In this document: piece by piece, positions 1 to 14,200 of the stretch
Layout of the letters: each line of letters starts with the position of its first letter
Numbering within the stretch: the stretch's first letter is position 1
Assembly: GCF_019703515.2 (NCBI RefSeq)
Contig: NC_059348.1
Coordinates: forward strand, 21,470,156-21,534,155
DNA from: Myxocyprinus asiaticus
Taxonomy: Eukaryota; Chordata; Actinopteri; Cypriniformes; Catostomidae
DNA: 64,000 nt
Direction: 5' to 3'
Program-made: the position numbers and the translations under genes
The notes under the pieces: generated by a model
The model's database searches: none
What the model saw: the letters and a program-made list of their open reading frames with translations, nothing else
What the model was told of the DNA's origin: nothing

Positions 1-119
1 GAAACATCAAGTCGTTTTTTTGTTTTACCGATTTGAATTCCTAATTGAATATGAAATGAACGAATGATACACGGATTTGAACATCCTCCCACTAACGCTT
101 TTTCAAATTTGTGAGGGAA

Positions 120-359
120 AGTGAGTCCGCGCGGAGCGCTTCCCACAATGCACCCGCCGCTCAGCGGGAAACCAAAATGGCGAGAGCGAGCGAACAAAAT
201 CAGCCGTTTATCATAGTGTAAAAAATCACTTTATGCGTTTGAATCGTTTCTCTAAAGAAATCAGTTCACTGCAGCTTTAACGGGAACGGAGCTCCCGTTG
301 TCAGTTCATGGTGTAGTTCTTTGTGTTTGTGAAACGTTGGTACCCGGGAAAGTGACCGA
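120..359 (+). promoter_or_regulatory. mtf2: mtf2 promoter / 5' UTR region
   Basis: GC-rich stretch just upstream of the mtf2 start codon in otherwise AT-rich DNA. A ZNF143/THAP11-like core, TTCCCACAATGCA, is at 140-152, and a YY1-like AAAATGGCG is at 174-182; both are common at TATA-less housekeeping promoters, and a sense YY1 motif often lies just downstream of the start site. No TATA box is evident. The transcription start cannot be fixed from sequence alone. Confidence 0.6.
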
Positions 360-364
360 ATGAG
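360..364 (+). CDS. mtf2: mtf2 coding exon 1 (start codon)
   Basis: ATG plus AG, then a strong donor GTAAGA at 365. Joined to exon 2 it reads M-R-D-S-T, the same opening as human MTF2, which decides the start. The 5' UTR lies directly upstream in the same exon; its 5' end is unknown. Confidence 0.85.
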
Positions 365-3300
365 GTAAGAGATCCAGACCGGAATAAACATATCATCAGT
401 ATAATGTGATCAGGGGGTGTGCGGGCGGCTTTTATCAATCGCTTACCAGCAGGGAAACATTACTGGACTGAAACATGTCTTTACTGATATCATTGAAACC
501 CAACTGTCCTGGCGTTGTGAATGGGAGGCATTTATTTAATGGAATAGGGTTTTGAATTGGAAATCCTGTTAGCTTTGTCCAGCTATGCTGCTAACAATAG
601 AGGCTTTTTGTATTCACTGTCATTCTGAATGAGCGATTCACTGACCAGCCAATGCAGAGTGCTGCTCTCTATCTTAAAGAAGATCACGCATACATTTCAC
701 ATGTAAAATACCTCTGCCTGTGCAAATGCAGTATACTACTGTACCAATACTAATCTTTTAGCATGTAATGTTTTATATTTTGAGATAGATAATTGCAGTT
801 GCATGGCATGTCGAGTATAACTTTTTAGTCTGGTGCAACTACAGTTAGGCCTATCTGTGCCACCAAAAGTAGGTTTGTGACTCAATCATGATTGCCATGA
901 GGTGCTTTGCGTTTGTGACAGAGACTCGACAAGTTCGGATAACCTGGCTGCCCATCAAAAATCACCCCCCAATCGCCAACGCAAGTCACCGGTGTCCTTG
1001 TCACAGTTTCCCTTGAAAGATGGGCTGACCGACACTGCCAAGCTCGCCGGCAAGTTTGAGGAGGGGCAGGATGTCCTGGCTCGATGGTCAGATGGCCTCT
1101 TTTACCTGGGCACTATTGCCAAGGTGTGTAAGCAGCAGTTTACTCTATATCACCAAAAAGTTGTTCATTTTTATCTAAAGTAACCTGAACTTCTTTTGAT
1201 AAGATTTATGGTTTCCACAGATAGATACACTTAAGCATCGCTGCTTTGTGATTTTTGAAGATCAGTCTAAATCCTGGGTTCTGTGGAAGGACATTCAGAC
1301 AGGTAAATGCCAATAGCTTTGCATTCATCGTGAATGAACAATGCTTATGCTTCTGTCTCTTTATGAGAAGTGATTTCCAGAATTAGATTTATGGGCTTGT
1401 TTTTGTAAACACACCATCTACTGACTCATTCGGATGCTGTTTGCTCTGTTATAGCATTATATAGGCTACCAGTTCCATTTATATTCTTTCTTTCTTTTTT
1501 TTTTCTTTTTTTTTTTTTTTGTTTCCAATGAGAATTTTTATAGAAGATGCTTCAGTTCTTCTATAATGTTGCAGCTGTTCTTTCTTTCTTTCATGCTGTA
1601 AGTTGTGGTTTTTCTGTTTGCCGCCTTTTGAGTTTCTCTTCCCTATCTCCTTTATTCAGCCTGAGTTATCTCTTAATTTGTCCTTGACAGTTGACAAACC
1701 ACAGAGTCTCCAGGCTTACACAAACCGTAAGTCCCACATCGAGCCAGGAGACGAGAATAGGGAAGGTACCTATGGAATCTGTCGGTGTATCTCTTGGTAA
1801 CAATCCAACAAAGGGGTCTATACTAGGGGTGAGCGTTATGAACGTAATTTTATATGACGTGAGGTTTTGCTGGAAATTCAAAAAAAAATTTTTTTATATA
1901 TTACATAATCATTTAATGTCTTTTTTTAATAATCTAGTGAATTACATTCTTGAAAGGTACTTTCAAGGTGCAAATTCATGCAAATTAAAGGTACCTCATC
2001 TCATTAAATTATTTTAGTTTTTATTTGGAACTGGATGGCCAAAAGCCAAAAGATTTTTCATAACAAATGCATCAAGACAAAATTACTCTCGAAATAAAAA
2101 CTAAAGATTAAAAACGGTTATCGGGGCTATTAAAAATCTTATTGGATGGGCCATGTTTGAAATAGCAGATACACACGACAATTACATTTTTTATGTTTTA
2201 AAAAGAAAATGATAATTTTCTTGACTAAAGATGCTTTAAATTGATCAAGAATCACAGTAAAGACATTTATACTGTTACAAATGAAATGCTGAATTCTACA
2301 AACTTTCTGTTTATCCAAAAATCCTCCACTTGCAGCAATGATGCCTTGGGCATTTAGCAGTTTAAGATGTTCAGATTCATCTCTTGCTTTCTGTAGAACT
2401 TCCCAAAGATGTAATTGGTTTGACAGTGGATCTCAATTTTTTTGGTTACGTCCCCCTTTTAAACAAAGAAAACTTGCCCCCCCCCCCCAAATCTGACTGG
2501 GGGAAAAATAAATTGCTTTTAAAAGATTACTTGCATTTTTATGGAAATATTTTAATGACAAATGTCTTTGGGAAAAAATGCACGCTTTGTTGTGCACATT
2601 TAAAAATAAACGCATTATATTAGGGCTGCCCCCGACCAAAGATTTTCCTAGTCGACTAGTAGGCGTTAATTTAAGCCATTAGTCGACTAGTCGCACATTT
2701 ATGGTATTAAATTAATTACTTAAATATATATTTTTTGGGGGGCATCAGAAAATGGTTTGAGTTCCAGGGCTGAGAAAGAATGTTATAAGTAACATTGCTA
2801 ACACTGTTCTACATTACAGTGAAATACTAAACCATAATAATGATCCTTTAAAATATCAATTTTACAAGCACGTGCACGCACGAAGGAGCCGCAGCGACAC
2901 CGGCAAAAGCGGTCATAATTCTGAATGTGTCGGAAAAACCAGCAAGGAGACTGTCTGAACATTTTGTTAATTTATAGAGAGAAATGCACATTAGGGTTGT
3001 GCCGACAGACGATGATCTCGGGGATCGAAGAATTATTATTATCAGTTACAATGACCCTTAAAGGAGTGAAAACAGAAGTTGTGTTTTTTTTTTTTTTTTT
3101 TTTTTGGTTGAACAGATGCTTTATTGTAATTGAAACTTGAAAGCATTTTTTTTATTTTTTTTATTGAAGTTTGTGTTTAAAAAAAAAAAGTCTCCCTTTT
3201 GAAAATAAATAAAATAAATAAGAAAGCTAACAGAATTATAATAATAAACCGAATTATAAACATGATACAAAAATAGCATGTAATTATAACATGTTATATA

Positions 3301-5624
3301 ACTAAAGCATGTTAGTTTACATGTTAGCATAGCATGTTAAATTAACTACTAAATAAAAAATAACATTAGCTGTGTGGGCTTTTAAAGTAATGTTCTGAGT
3401 ATTAACAATTAACATTTACTGTAGGTGCGTGACAGCGCATCCAGACTGCTCCTGTCTGTACCTTTAACTCAACTGGTTTTGCTTCAGGACCCAGATTTTA
3501 CATTGGAAATCAAGTGGTGACACACCATAGTAAAACCATAACCTGTATTTAATGTATCCTGGGTCGCATTTCCTTTTATGTTGCACAGTTTTGTTCATGG
3601 TTTTCAAGAACAACGACATGCATCAAGTGACATTATTTTTGTTGTTGATCTACGGAAAGTTTTCTCTCCCCCCTTTTAAAAATTGAAGAGCATATTTACT
3701 TATATGAGCCCATTATTTTCCCGTTTGTTTCCTAATTTCAAACATAATTCAAACACACAAAATACATATTACACAGGAGGAAAGGCTCCTCATCGCCATG
3801 GTTAGGTCAGTACAGCTAGTCTTATACAGCTAAATAATAGTAATAATAATAACAAATTATTGTATTTATGAAAAAATAAGTACTAGCTGAAACACATCTT
3901 GAAACTAACTACAACTGCCACTGTTGATATGAAATGAGGTCTAATAGAGTCTACCTTTAGATTATTTCATATGAAACTATAACATTGTGTCAAAATATAA
4001 CAGTTACTTTTACTCATGTGAAATCGTGAAACAGTTTTGTAAAGGTGATGATGTATAATGAAAAAGAAAAAAATTAGCGCATAGCACAGTGTTGCTCTTT
4101 TCCTCAGTGCTGTTTGGCATGTCAGGGCTGCCTACTGTTTGAGAGGTTCGACTTGACTAATGCTTTAAACTAGAAATGTCTCACTATAATTGAAATTGGT
4201 CACATCAGTTTTGAGGTCTGCGCTCCGCAATATCAAGGAAAGCCCAGTTGTTGCACGCGCGCGCCAGAGAGAAGAGCAGATCATGATCGCGAGCTGGTTC
4301 CGTTACACTCGTGTGAAAGTGCAGATGAGAAGCCTTTAGCTGATTGCGAGATTATCATTAAATCTACTTCGGGAGTCCTAAATAGGCTATCACTTGGGCG
4401 GCCACCGAAATATCTTCAATGGGAGAACCATGGCATTGTTCTTTCCCTGCTGTCCGCGACCCACCAGTTGAGAAACACTGCTTTAACTCACACACACACT
4501 CACTCTTGTCAGAACCCTCGCCTCGCTTCTCTCTGAGATTTTCTCTACTGCATGTTTGTGTGTGGCGCAAGTTGATGAGTCTGACAGGCAGACGAGGAGT
4601 AAAGGAGATGCGCATGCGCAGGTGAGATTCTCTGTCCGGTTAAAAAAAATTTCTCAATACCGTAGATAAGCAAATGTACATGTTATGATAACCGTCAATT
4701 TTCATACCGTGTATACCGTGAAACCGTTATACGTTGCAACCCTACACATGAGTCATATGGAGTACTGTTTACGGACCCGGTTATTCACTTTTGGTGGAAA
4801 GCGTGTTTTAAGGGAGCACACTACAATTGCACATCAATTTCATCATAAATGAACCTAGAATTGTTACTGTGAGAATATGTAGTTAAAGATGCTCATTGTT
4901 GTACTTGTAATAAGTGGTGTTTTATTAAAAATAAATTAACTGAATGGTTAAAATATTTGTATTTAATTACCGTTGTCTGCTGAGCTGCAAAAAGATGCTC
5001 TGATGTTTACCTTTCAATCTGCTACATTACTGACTGCACTGACAAACTACAGCTGGCTAACAGCAAACAGACATGAGTGACATGGTTGTCAGGGACAAGG
5101 TTAATGTTATATTAGTTATATTGAAAAGGGAAAATGATGGGGTCATTGTTTAATAACTTTCAGTGTGTATTTCACAAACTAGTTAGCAATGCTTAACTCC
5201 GCATCGCTTAACTCCACCCTGTCTGCAGAGCCACCTTCAGTTCAGAGTCAGCTCTGTAAATAATGGAGTCAGAGCGGACTCTGCTGGGCAAAGTGTTATG
5301 ACACCAATTCTAAAGCATTGTTTTCTGCATTATATGTTCTAAAAAAGTTTTCATATCCGCGCATATCGGTAAACATATACGCCGATACCGATATATCGGT
5401 GAGGCTAATATCGGCCGACCGATATATCGGTCGGGCACTACTAGGTGATACAGTCTCTATGTGTTGTAGTTTATCTGACTTGTGTGACGTCTCAGTGCAC
5501 TAAATCTTACATTTTTTCTGCTTATTGTAATTTTGGGAAAACAATAAACTGCGTCTGGGATTGTAATTTTTTTTGTAGCCCCTATATCTGTGCCTTTCAT
5601 TGTTAAGAAAAAATATGATTTTTT

Positions 5625-5719
<95 letters not shown>

Positions 5720-8700
5720 TATAAATACATTTTAAAAACAATCTGCCGATTGATTGGTTATCAGCTATTTCCACCAACTTAGTTATCGGTAGCAGCAAAA
5801 TCCACTATTGGTCGACCTCACAATCATCGGCAAGCACAATCATTACCGCTTTACACATTTCTGCTGTCACGCTGTATAAATCACCATAACGTCCGGCCCT
5901 AGTCTATATGTACCCTAGTAAAAGATCTTATGTAATGTGGTTATAGTTTTACCTTCAGCAAATATTTCAAGTGCCACTTGCAATGACACCATATTTCACT
6001 GAGGTGTGAACACCATACAAGCGCTGATGGTTGTGACCTATTGCACATCTTTCCTCCTCTTGTGAGTTGTGACAAACTGGTTTTCATGCGCTGGCTATAT
6101 TGCACAGTTTTCATCTGATTATGATTTGTATTAGGAGAAAAATTTGGGAACTTTACCTTCTTTTTGACATGTTACTATTTTTAACACTTCCACCTGTGTA
6201 CAAACTGTGATGCACACAGATGTAGTTACAGTTTCTAGCTGCCCTTATGTTAATTAGTTTGTTCCTTCTCTCTGTTTCAGGGGACAGTGGAGGGGAGATG
6301 CTCTGCTCTATATGCCAGAATGAAAGCTCGGATCCTCCCAATGAAATAGTAATTTGTGACAAATGTGGTCAAGGTAGGCTGTCCTCACTCTTTGTTTTGC
6401 CTGTAAATCGACCAAGGGACATATCCATATGCCTTTTTATGGAAAATTAGATGTCACTTTATATGTATATCTTATGTCAAAAAGATACAACTCTTTGTGA
6501 TGCAAAATCCATTGCTGATAATAACTCATCTGCAGGATACCATCAGCTGTGCCATGCCCCCATAATCGACTCAGATGTCATTGCCTCTGATGACAAATGG
6601 CTCTGCCGACAGTGCGTGTTTGCCACAACAACAAAGGTTTGTTGATGGCATATTTACTCCCACTTTGTTAAAGTTTACAGATCCATAACTGGTGTCTACG
6701 ATTGTCTTTTCCCATTATGTGTAATGTTTTCAAAATGCTACATTTTTAAACATGTCAGAAACTCCTACACACCCAGTAGCTGTGTCCAAACTCACATTCT
6801 GTCAGAGTATGTACTGCATTTGATGAAGAACATATTTGGCCATTAACTAAATGCATTCTTTAGGCATGCAAGTGAATATTGTGAATACATTCCCGTACAC
6901 ACTTCATCCAGGAATGTGGGCATTGTCCTGTGACCGGAATACATGACGTAATAACAACTGTGAAAATAATTTACTTATAAAACTCCTGCGATTATTAGCT
7001 CAAACCATAAGGTATAAATCAACAACATGAGCCTTCTCAAGTGAAAAGATTTGAAGTCTGCCTAAAGCATCTGCTTTTTTTGCAGAAATAGGGCCAGCTA
7101 ATTCTGTTATTAACAATTTTTATTGATTCTTGTGTATATGTGTGTGTGTGTGTGTGTATACAGAATCAGCTTTAACCCCCATTGTTTCCCCCTCCCCTCC
7201 CCAACCCCACCCTGTTGCTCAACAAACATCCCTGTGGTCAAAGCCTAAACTGCACAATGCACACATATAAACAAACAACCAAACAAAAAATATTTGAGAA
7301 AATAAAAAATATAAAAAAAAAAAGAGAAAAGAATTCGAAAAAGAACACAATTTCTCCAGCAGTTTTGTCTCTCTCCACATGGTCCTCACTGAGAGCCTTC
7401 CAGAAAGGACAAATTCCTGTCCCATTTCTTACCGTATGCGTCTAATCTGCCAAGCTGCTTATATGATATCTTTTCAAATGCCGCCACCCTGCCCAATTTG
7501 GTGAACCACTCTTGAAATGAGGGAGTTGCAGTTGACTTCCATCCTCTAAGAATTATCTGTCTGCCAATCACTACACTAGTTTGGACCCAGCTGTTTGTAT
7601 GTTTCTCACCTACTTTAATAACCGCCCCATCACCCAATATGCATAATCTGGGTCAGAATGAAATTTGAGTATCTAAAACCTCACAGATAAAATTGTGGAC
7701 ACTTACCCAGAATCCTTGACAAACCACAGGGCATGGGCTATGTCTCTATCCTCCAACTGACATCGCCAGCAGGTAGGAGTGTATTTTAAACCAAGCCTAA
7801 ACAATCTTGAGGGAGTCCAGTAGAAACTATGCAAAAACTGAATAAGGCGTACCCTTGCAACCCTAGACATAGTTTAAATTTTTTTTTAAATCCTTTGCCA
7901 CTTCCCATCCAAGTTAAAATTTCTTCCCCATAACATCTTAAGAGCAGTTAAGGCCCCATCACCAAGTCTCTGAATCAACTAGGAATAATATACTGATGCT
8001 TCATGACCCTTTCCAGAGGCCATGAGCATCACACAGAGGGTGTCTGCAGCTTTAGGGGGCTGTTTACTACCCCCAAAAATAGGACAAAGTAGATGCCGCA
8101 ACTGTAAATACCTGAAAAATTGAGACCTTGAAATCCCAAATTGCTGTGTTATATTTTCAAATGATCTCAAAGCTCCATTTTCATGAAGGTCACCAAGTGT
8201 AGCAACACCCCTCTCAATCCATTCTTTCCAGCAAAAGGGGGACTTGTTTATGCATAATATGGGGTTCAGCCATATGCTAGAGGACACATTTAGGTAAGTA
8301 TCAAAACTGAACAAATGGGAAACCTTTGTCCATACTCATTGTAAGTGTGAAATAAAGCAATGCATTTTTACTTCTCTAGGCAGTTTGATTGAAAGACTTT
8401 GCAAAGGTGAGATTGGGGCAAGGACCGCTTGTTAAATGTTGTACCAGGGAGGAGATCTCTCGGGTGGAAGAGACCAATGGGCAAGGTGTCTGAGACTAAA
8501 AGCATAGTTATAAAACTAAATTTTGGGGAGGCCTAAACCTTCTTTTGTCAGTTGGTTTATGTAACTTACTGAAATGTAACCGAGGTCGTTTACCATTCCA
8601 AATAAAAGACTTAGATATTCTATCAAATTGTTTAAAATAAGAAAGAGGAACTTCTAGAGGAAGATACTTTAGTAGATAATTGAATTTGGGGATACAGTTA

Positions 8701-11166
8701 ATTTTTATAACATTGACCTTCCCTACCATAGACAAACATAGTGAAGCCCACCTATCCACATCACACGACACCCTTTTCATTAATGGATCAAAATTAACTC
8801 CAACTAAATCTCAAATTTGCTGGAAATAAAATGTCTAAATACCTAATGCCTTGCTTGGGCCATTGAAAGGTGCTACAATTCCAGGAAAATCATCCTCTTT
8901 TCTTATAGCAGCTGCTAATGGTTCCAGAGCAAGACAGAACAATAAAGGGTAGAGAGGACAGCCTTGCAGGTTTCCCCGACCAAGGAAAAAAATCCTGAAT
9001 CCATTAGTTTGCACTGCCGCTAATGGTTGTTTATAAAGTAACTTAATCCACCCAATAAAAGTGTTCCCAAACCCGTAAATTTCCAAAATCTTAAAAAGAT
9101 AGTCCCATTCCACCCTATCAAATGCCTTCTCGGCGTCAAGTGAGATGGCAGCAATCGGGATCTGATAATTCGCTACTGACCACATAATATTTCTAAAACG
9201 TCTAATATTATCAGAAGAACTACGGCCACGAATAAACCCCACTTGATCTATATGTATAATAGATGTAATTACTCTGCATAATCGATTAGTCAGAATTTTA
9301 GACAAAATGTTTGGACCAGGTAAATTGGACAATAACTTTTACACTCATTTGGGTCTTTATCTTTTTTAAGAATGAGACTGATCAGGGCTTGCGTCATGGT
9401 TGGCAGAAGGTCACCTTTCTTTAATGACTCTGTGTAAACTTCTAACATAAGTGGAGCCAGTTCCGTGACATAAGATCTAAAAAATTCTGCAGCAAAACCA
9501 TCTGGCCCCAGTGCCTTACCTGTTGGCAAGGCTTTAATTACCTCAAAAAACTCCTCCAAAGTAATATCTGAGTCAAGAAGTCTTTTGATCACTCGTCAAT
9601 TTGGGGAGTTCTAATGGCTCTACGAAGTTGCTAATGTTCTTATCGGTAGACATAGATGTGGCGCTATAAAGATCAAAATAGAATTCTTTAAAGGCTTTAT
9701 TAACATCTGTGGCAGAAGTAAATATATTGCCTCCAGAAGACTTAACTGAAGGAATGGTGAAAAAAAAACTCTGTTTTATGTATCTGGCAAGAAGTCTCCC
9801 TGCCTTGTCCCCCGACTCAAAACATGTCTTGCCCTGAATAACCAAAACTCTACATTCTGTGACAATAGTATTGTACCTATACTTTAGTTGAGTCAACTCT
9901 AAGACCTTTGGATGACATTCGGCACTTCAGCTCTGTATCAGCACTTTTAATACTCTTTTCCAATTCTATGAATTCTTGAGCTTTGATCTTTTTTTAATGA
10001 ATGAGGCATATTATATGATCCATCCCTAAGAACTGCCTTAAGCTCCTCCCATGCCATGTCCACAGAGGACATTGAGGACCAATTGGTTTCTACATAAGCA
10101 TTGACTTCTGTCTTTAACATTTGTGTAAATGCTGGGTCCTGTAGAAAGGATATATTAAAGTGCCATCTATATGATTTTGTTTTCTCTATATCAGCATATC
10201 TAAACACACCAAAGCATGATTTGAAACTAAAATGTTACCAGTTGAGCAGTCAGTGGCAGATGGAATAAGTGACTTTATATATATATATAATCTAGAGTAA
10301 ATTTTATGAACTGATGAATAAAAGGTGTAGTCTCTCCAAGATGGATTCAGGAGTCTCCAAATGTCTGTAAGACCAAGATTTTTACACATCCTCTGTAGTG
10401 TCAATGTTGCTCTAAATGGTCTACACACCTTTGCATCAGTATGATCAAGGACTAGATCCATTAAAAGACTGAAGTCTCCACACAAAACCATATCATGAAG
10501 GATCCCAGCTGCTTGTAACTTTCCCTCAGGATCTATAAAAAAAAAAGCGTCGGGTGCATAAATATTAGCAAAAATAAGATTTTGCCCCAGTATTTCAGCC
10601 AAAACAATAATGACTCTTCCTAAATTATCTTTGACCTGTTTGAGACATTTAAATATTAAATGCTTGCTTATCAATGTGATGACTCCCCTGCTCTTACTCG
10701 AACCATCACTACAAAACACATGCCCACCCCATGCTCTGCCAAGTTTTTCAGTTTCCTCTGGAGAAAGGTGCGTTTCTGGAAGGAACACTATACTCAGATA
10801 TACTAACACTACTCCCAATTCTTTACTCTTAAGAAAAGATACCACCTTCTTTTTATAGGGTGCCCCAGCCCATTAACATTCCACGTGGAGGGAAACATTT
10901 GACCTGTATTAAAGTGTGACATTGACATGCAAAGAAAAATGTGTACCCAAGGCTAAATTATATAGACCACTATCCAACATTGATGCAACCTCAAAATCCC
11001 CAACAACCCACAGAACAGGAAAAAATTTGCTTCAACCTCGCATATAACAGTACAAACTGGTGTCCATCGCTCTGAAATCCGGCGGTCCATGCACGCTCAT
11101 GAGATTTTCTGCGACATTGTTACCAGATTGCTCAAGTCTGGTGATTTTTACACATACACACACACA

Positions 11167-11211
<45 letters not shown>

Positions 11212-14200
11212 ACACTGATGGCCAAAAGTTTGGAATAATGTACAGATTTCAGAGAGTCAGGCAGGAGCCAGTGGGCAGACAACAGAGCAACAAACCCTCT
11301 CAGGCTGCATCAGTAAAATGCACGATGTGTAGTCTGTATTGTTGATTGAGTGCAGGCAAAATTACCCACTCATACCATTGATTGAATGAAGGCCATAGCT
11401 TGTCATGGGCATGTAAAAGTCTTGCATCCGTCCTTGGCGTCAATTCTCAGCTTTGCAGGAATGTGAAGCTTACCTTCTGTTGGTGCAGCAATTTTTTACA
11501 CTATTTGAAACCATCCCACTTCACTTGGGTCGCTCTAACAAAGTCTAGAAAAACCATGATGTCGTGGTCCTCCCAGCACAACCCGCCCTCATTCCTTGCC
11601 ACCCGCAGAAATAAGTCTCCACCAGCCGACCACAAGAATCTTGCCAGAATAGATTCTGGGTCTGTCATCTGCCCTGGGAAGCTGACCGAGAGCTCTGTGC
11701 ATGCGAGCCGGCGACCTGCTGTTTCGATCAAACTCTGAATAATCCCCTCCAAAAACCTCACCACATCCCGACCTTCCTTTCCCTCGGGGATTCCAATGAA
11801 ACGAACATCATTACGTCTGCTCAGATTTTCCATAACCTCTAGTCTTTCTCACACCTGCTCCACATCAGCCTTGGAAGCAGGCGGTTGTGATCAGGGTGGA
11901 AAGTTTCGCCTCCATAGATATGATCGCTCGATGTATTTCTGCGAGGCCCTCTGTGGGCCGAGATTTTCATTAGTGCTGCATAAATGTTCAAGATATCCTG
12001 ACCTACATCATGAAGCTTGCTGCTGTCACTATCGACTGGATCTCCGCCATCTTGATCCTGCGAGGTGTCCGACGTGTGAGAACATAAGTGCTTTTTAATG
12101 TCCCCACAAGTCAACGATTTCAAATTTTTCGACATCCTACCCTCCCAGCACAGTTTAACAAACAAAAACTATTACAGTCCTCACCGGTTAATATTGCTTA
12201 AAATAATAATTTTGGCAAAGTTTAAGCAGAGCTCGCCTCTAAGTGATCAACCCTCACATAGCGTCACGTGACTTCCCAGCTAATTCTGAATCATGAGAAA
12301 CTTGCATCCCAACTACAATTGCATCAGCTGCAGGTTAGGTAGGTAGCTAGGGTTATCACTTGCTGGTTTATCTCCCAACCATCTATAGAAACATAAAATA
12401 TGAATGGCATATTTCACAGTCAGAAAGCTCCTAAAAAAAATCCCAGGGCTGTTTTGCTCATATGACTGGAACAGAAATGTAAACCCAGTTTTGAATAAAT
12501 CTCCAGAGCTGAAGACTCCACCTTTGAATTAAGTGACTCTTTGAGTGCTAGCAAGAGCCATGTTTATCTATCATAAATTATTGTTGACATATCTCTGATA
12601 TTATAGAGAGGTGGTGCTCTGAAGAAGGGGCCAAATGCCAAAGCCCTGCAGGAAATGAAGCAGTCCCTGCCGTATGCTCTGGAAGACCTGGTGTGGGACC
12701 AGGGCCACAAGACCAACATCCAGCAATGCTACTGCTACTGTGGAGGGCCTGGAGAGTGAGTGGAACACACTGACACCATTATTGAAAACACTTGTAGCTT
12801 GCATTATAATTTAGTGCTGGGTATGTTGTCTTTTATAATGATTTTAATAATGCAACATTTAGTTTTTTTGGAATGGTTTAATCAACAGTTCTGAGCACGG
12901 TAGGGAGCGGTTACAGTAGCATTTCCACATGAGCACGGTTCAGCATGGCACGATTACAAACCGTTCTTGGCCCAGAATTCTTGGCACAGTTAGCTAACCA
13001 TACTCAACCGTGTTGGTGGAATGGCTTTAATATGTGGTGACTCACAATTGTCAATTTGCCAACACCAAGGTAACTTTTAGTTGTTTCTAGCTTGCCGAAT
13101 TTACTAATATTTGGCTGAAGTTAATAAAGGTTCATAAAAATAGTGTATGTTTAGTGTATCTTCATTATTTTATGAAGATGGTTTACTACTGTAGCTACAT
13201 TTAGTTTTCTACACACCGTTTTCTTCAGGGAAGTTGATCGCTAGCTTATTAAATCTCAATGTATCAATATATTTTCATAGAATACTTATATAATAATTGT
13301 CAATAAATGTCCTTTTTAGCTAGTCTGGGAACCTTTTCCCAACCCAACTGCATGTTCATGTCCGGCAGCATACACAAGCCCTCTTAAACTTCTTGCGTTT
13401 TTCTCGTTGCTTTCATTTCTTCGACATGGGACATGTCTTTCCTGTGAATTAGCAGAGTGAAAACAAAAGCAGTCCTAAAAACTGGAATATGCGATCATCC
13501 TTTATAGCGCAATCACTCAAATGTTTACCTCTCACGTTGTCGCCAAAAACGTATCTGTTACACACATTCTTCTGATTTCACTACAACATAGTGTAAAAAG
13601 GAAATGTAACCTCGCCAGTTGGCCCAGAACGGCACTGTTATGCATCGAGAACCGTTCAGCCCGATGGTGGAAAAGCGGCTAAAGTTTCAAAATCCATGTA
13701 TTCATTCAGTCTTGAGCTGTTGAGGTGTTTTGAATTGTTTTGGATAAACGGTAAAAGGATCCAGTGCTGATTGAAACATAAATTGCAGAGTATTGTGGGA
13801 AGAGAAAAAAACCTATAGGCTAATTCTGAGGACTGTGTTTTCTTCCACAGCTGGTTTCTGAAGATGCTGCAGTGTAATAAGTGTAAGCAGTGGTTTCATG
13901 AAGCATGCATCCAGTGTTTTCAGAAGCCAATGCTCTATGGAGACAGGTGGAGTACTGCTCTCAACCTATCTAAATGAAGCTGTACAAAAATAATTCAAGT
14001 CTTGTTTAGAGTATAATGTATTTTAATTTTTATAATTTTTTTCTCAGGTTCTATCTATTTATTTGTTCAGTTTGTAACAGTGGACCAGAGTACCTCAAAC
14101 GCATGCCTTTGAGATGGTGAGTTCTAACTAGATTTTTTGGTGCAAAAAAAAAAAAAAGTGGTGCGTGCCTGTGCAGAGCTCGCCGTCATGGTACTAGGGT

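Larger units (their letters stand above)
1303..6280 (+). other. mtf2 intron 3, repeat-rich
   Basis: Nearly 5 kb with no exon seen. It holds poly(T) tracts (1495-1520, 3083-3105), a hAT-like fragment beginning TAGGGCTGCCCCCGACC at 2622 with two TCGACTAG motifs, interspersed copies of an ATCGG-rich fish repeat (about 5350-5450 and 5745-5820) and a long TA microsatellite. The remainder is AT-rich and unrecognised. Confidence 0.6.
7107..12275 (-). mobile_element. L1-type LINE, near full length but internally damaged
   Basis: A 5.17-kb minus-strand insertion in mtf2 intron 5, bounded by perfect 13-bp duplications. In element order: ORF1 remnants (12165-11501), spacer with a CA repeat, endonuclease (about 10845-10190), reverse transcriptase (9896-8835), C-terminal region (8780-8508), and a 3' tail at 7107-7180 with an AATAAAAATTG-type signal and a TG/TA-rich microsatellite. 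RT motifs include [15 protein letters not shown]. The block with the YADD active site is missing between the fragments around 8835 and 8780. Several frame breaks make it non-autonomous now. Confidence 0.9.

Noticed and set aside
5457..5798. Open frames of Ile-Tyr repeats on both strands
   Set aside because: They are translations of the TA microsatellite at 5631-5717, with no coding signature.
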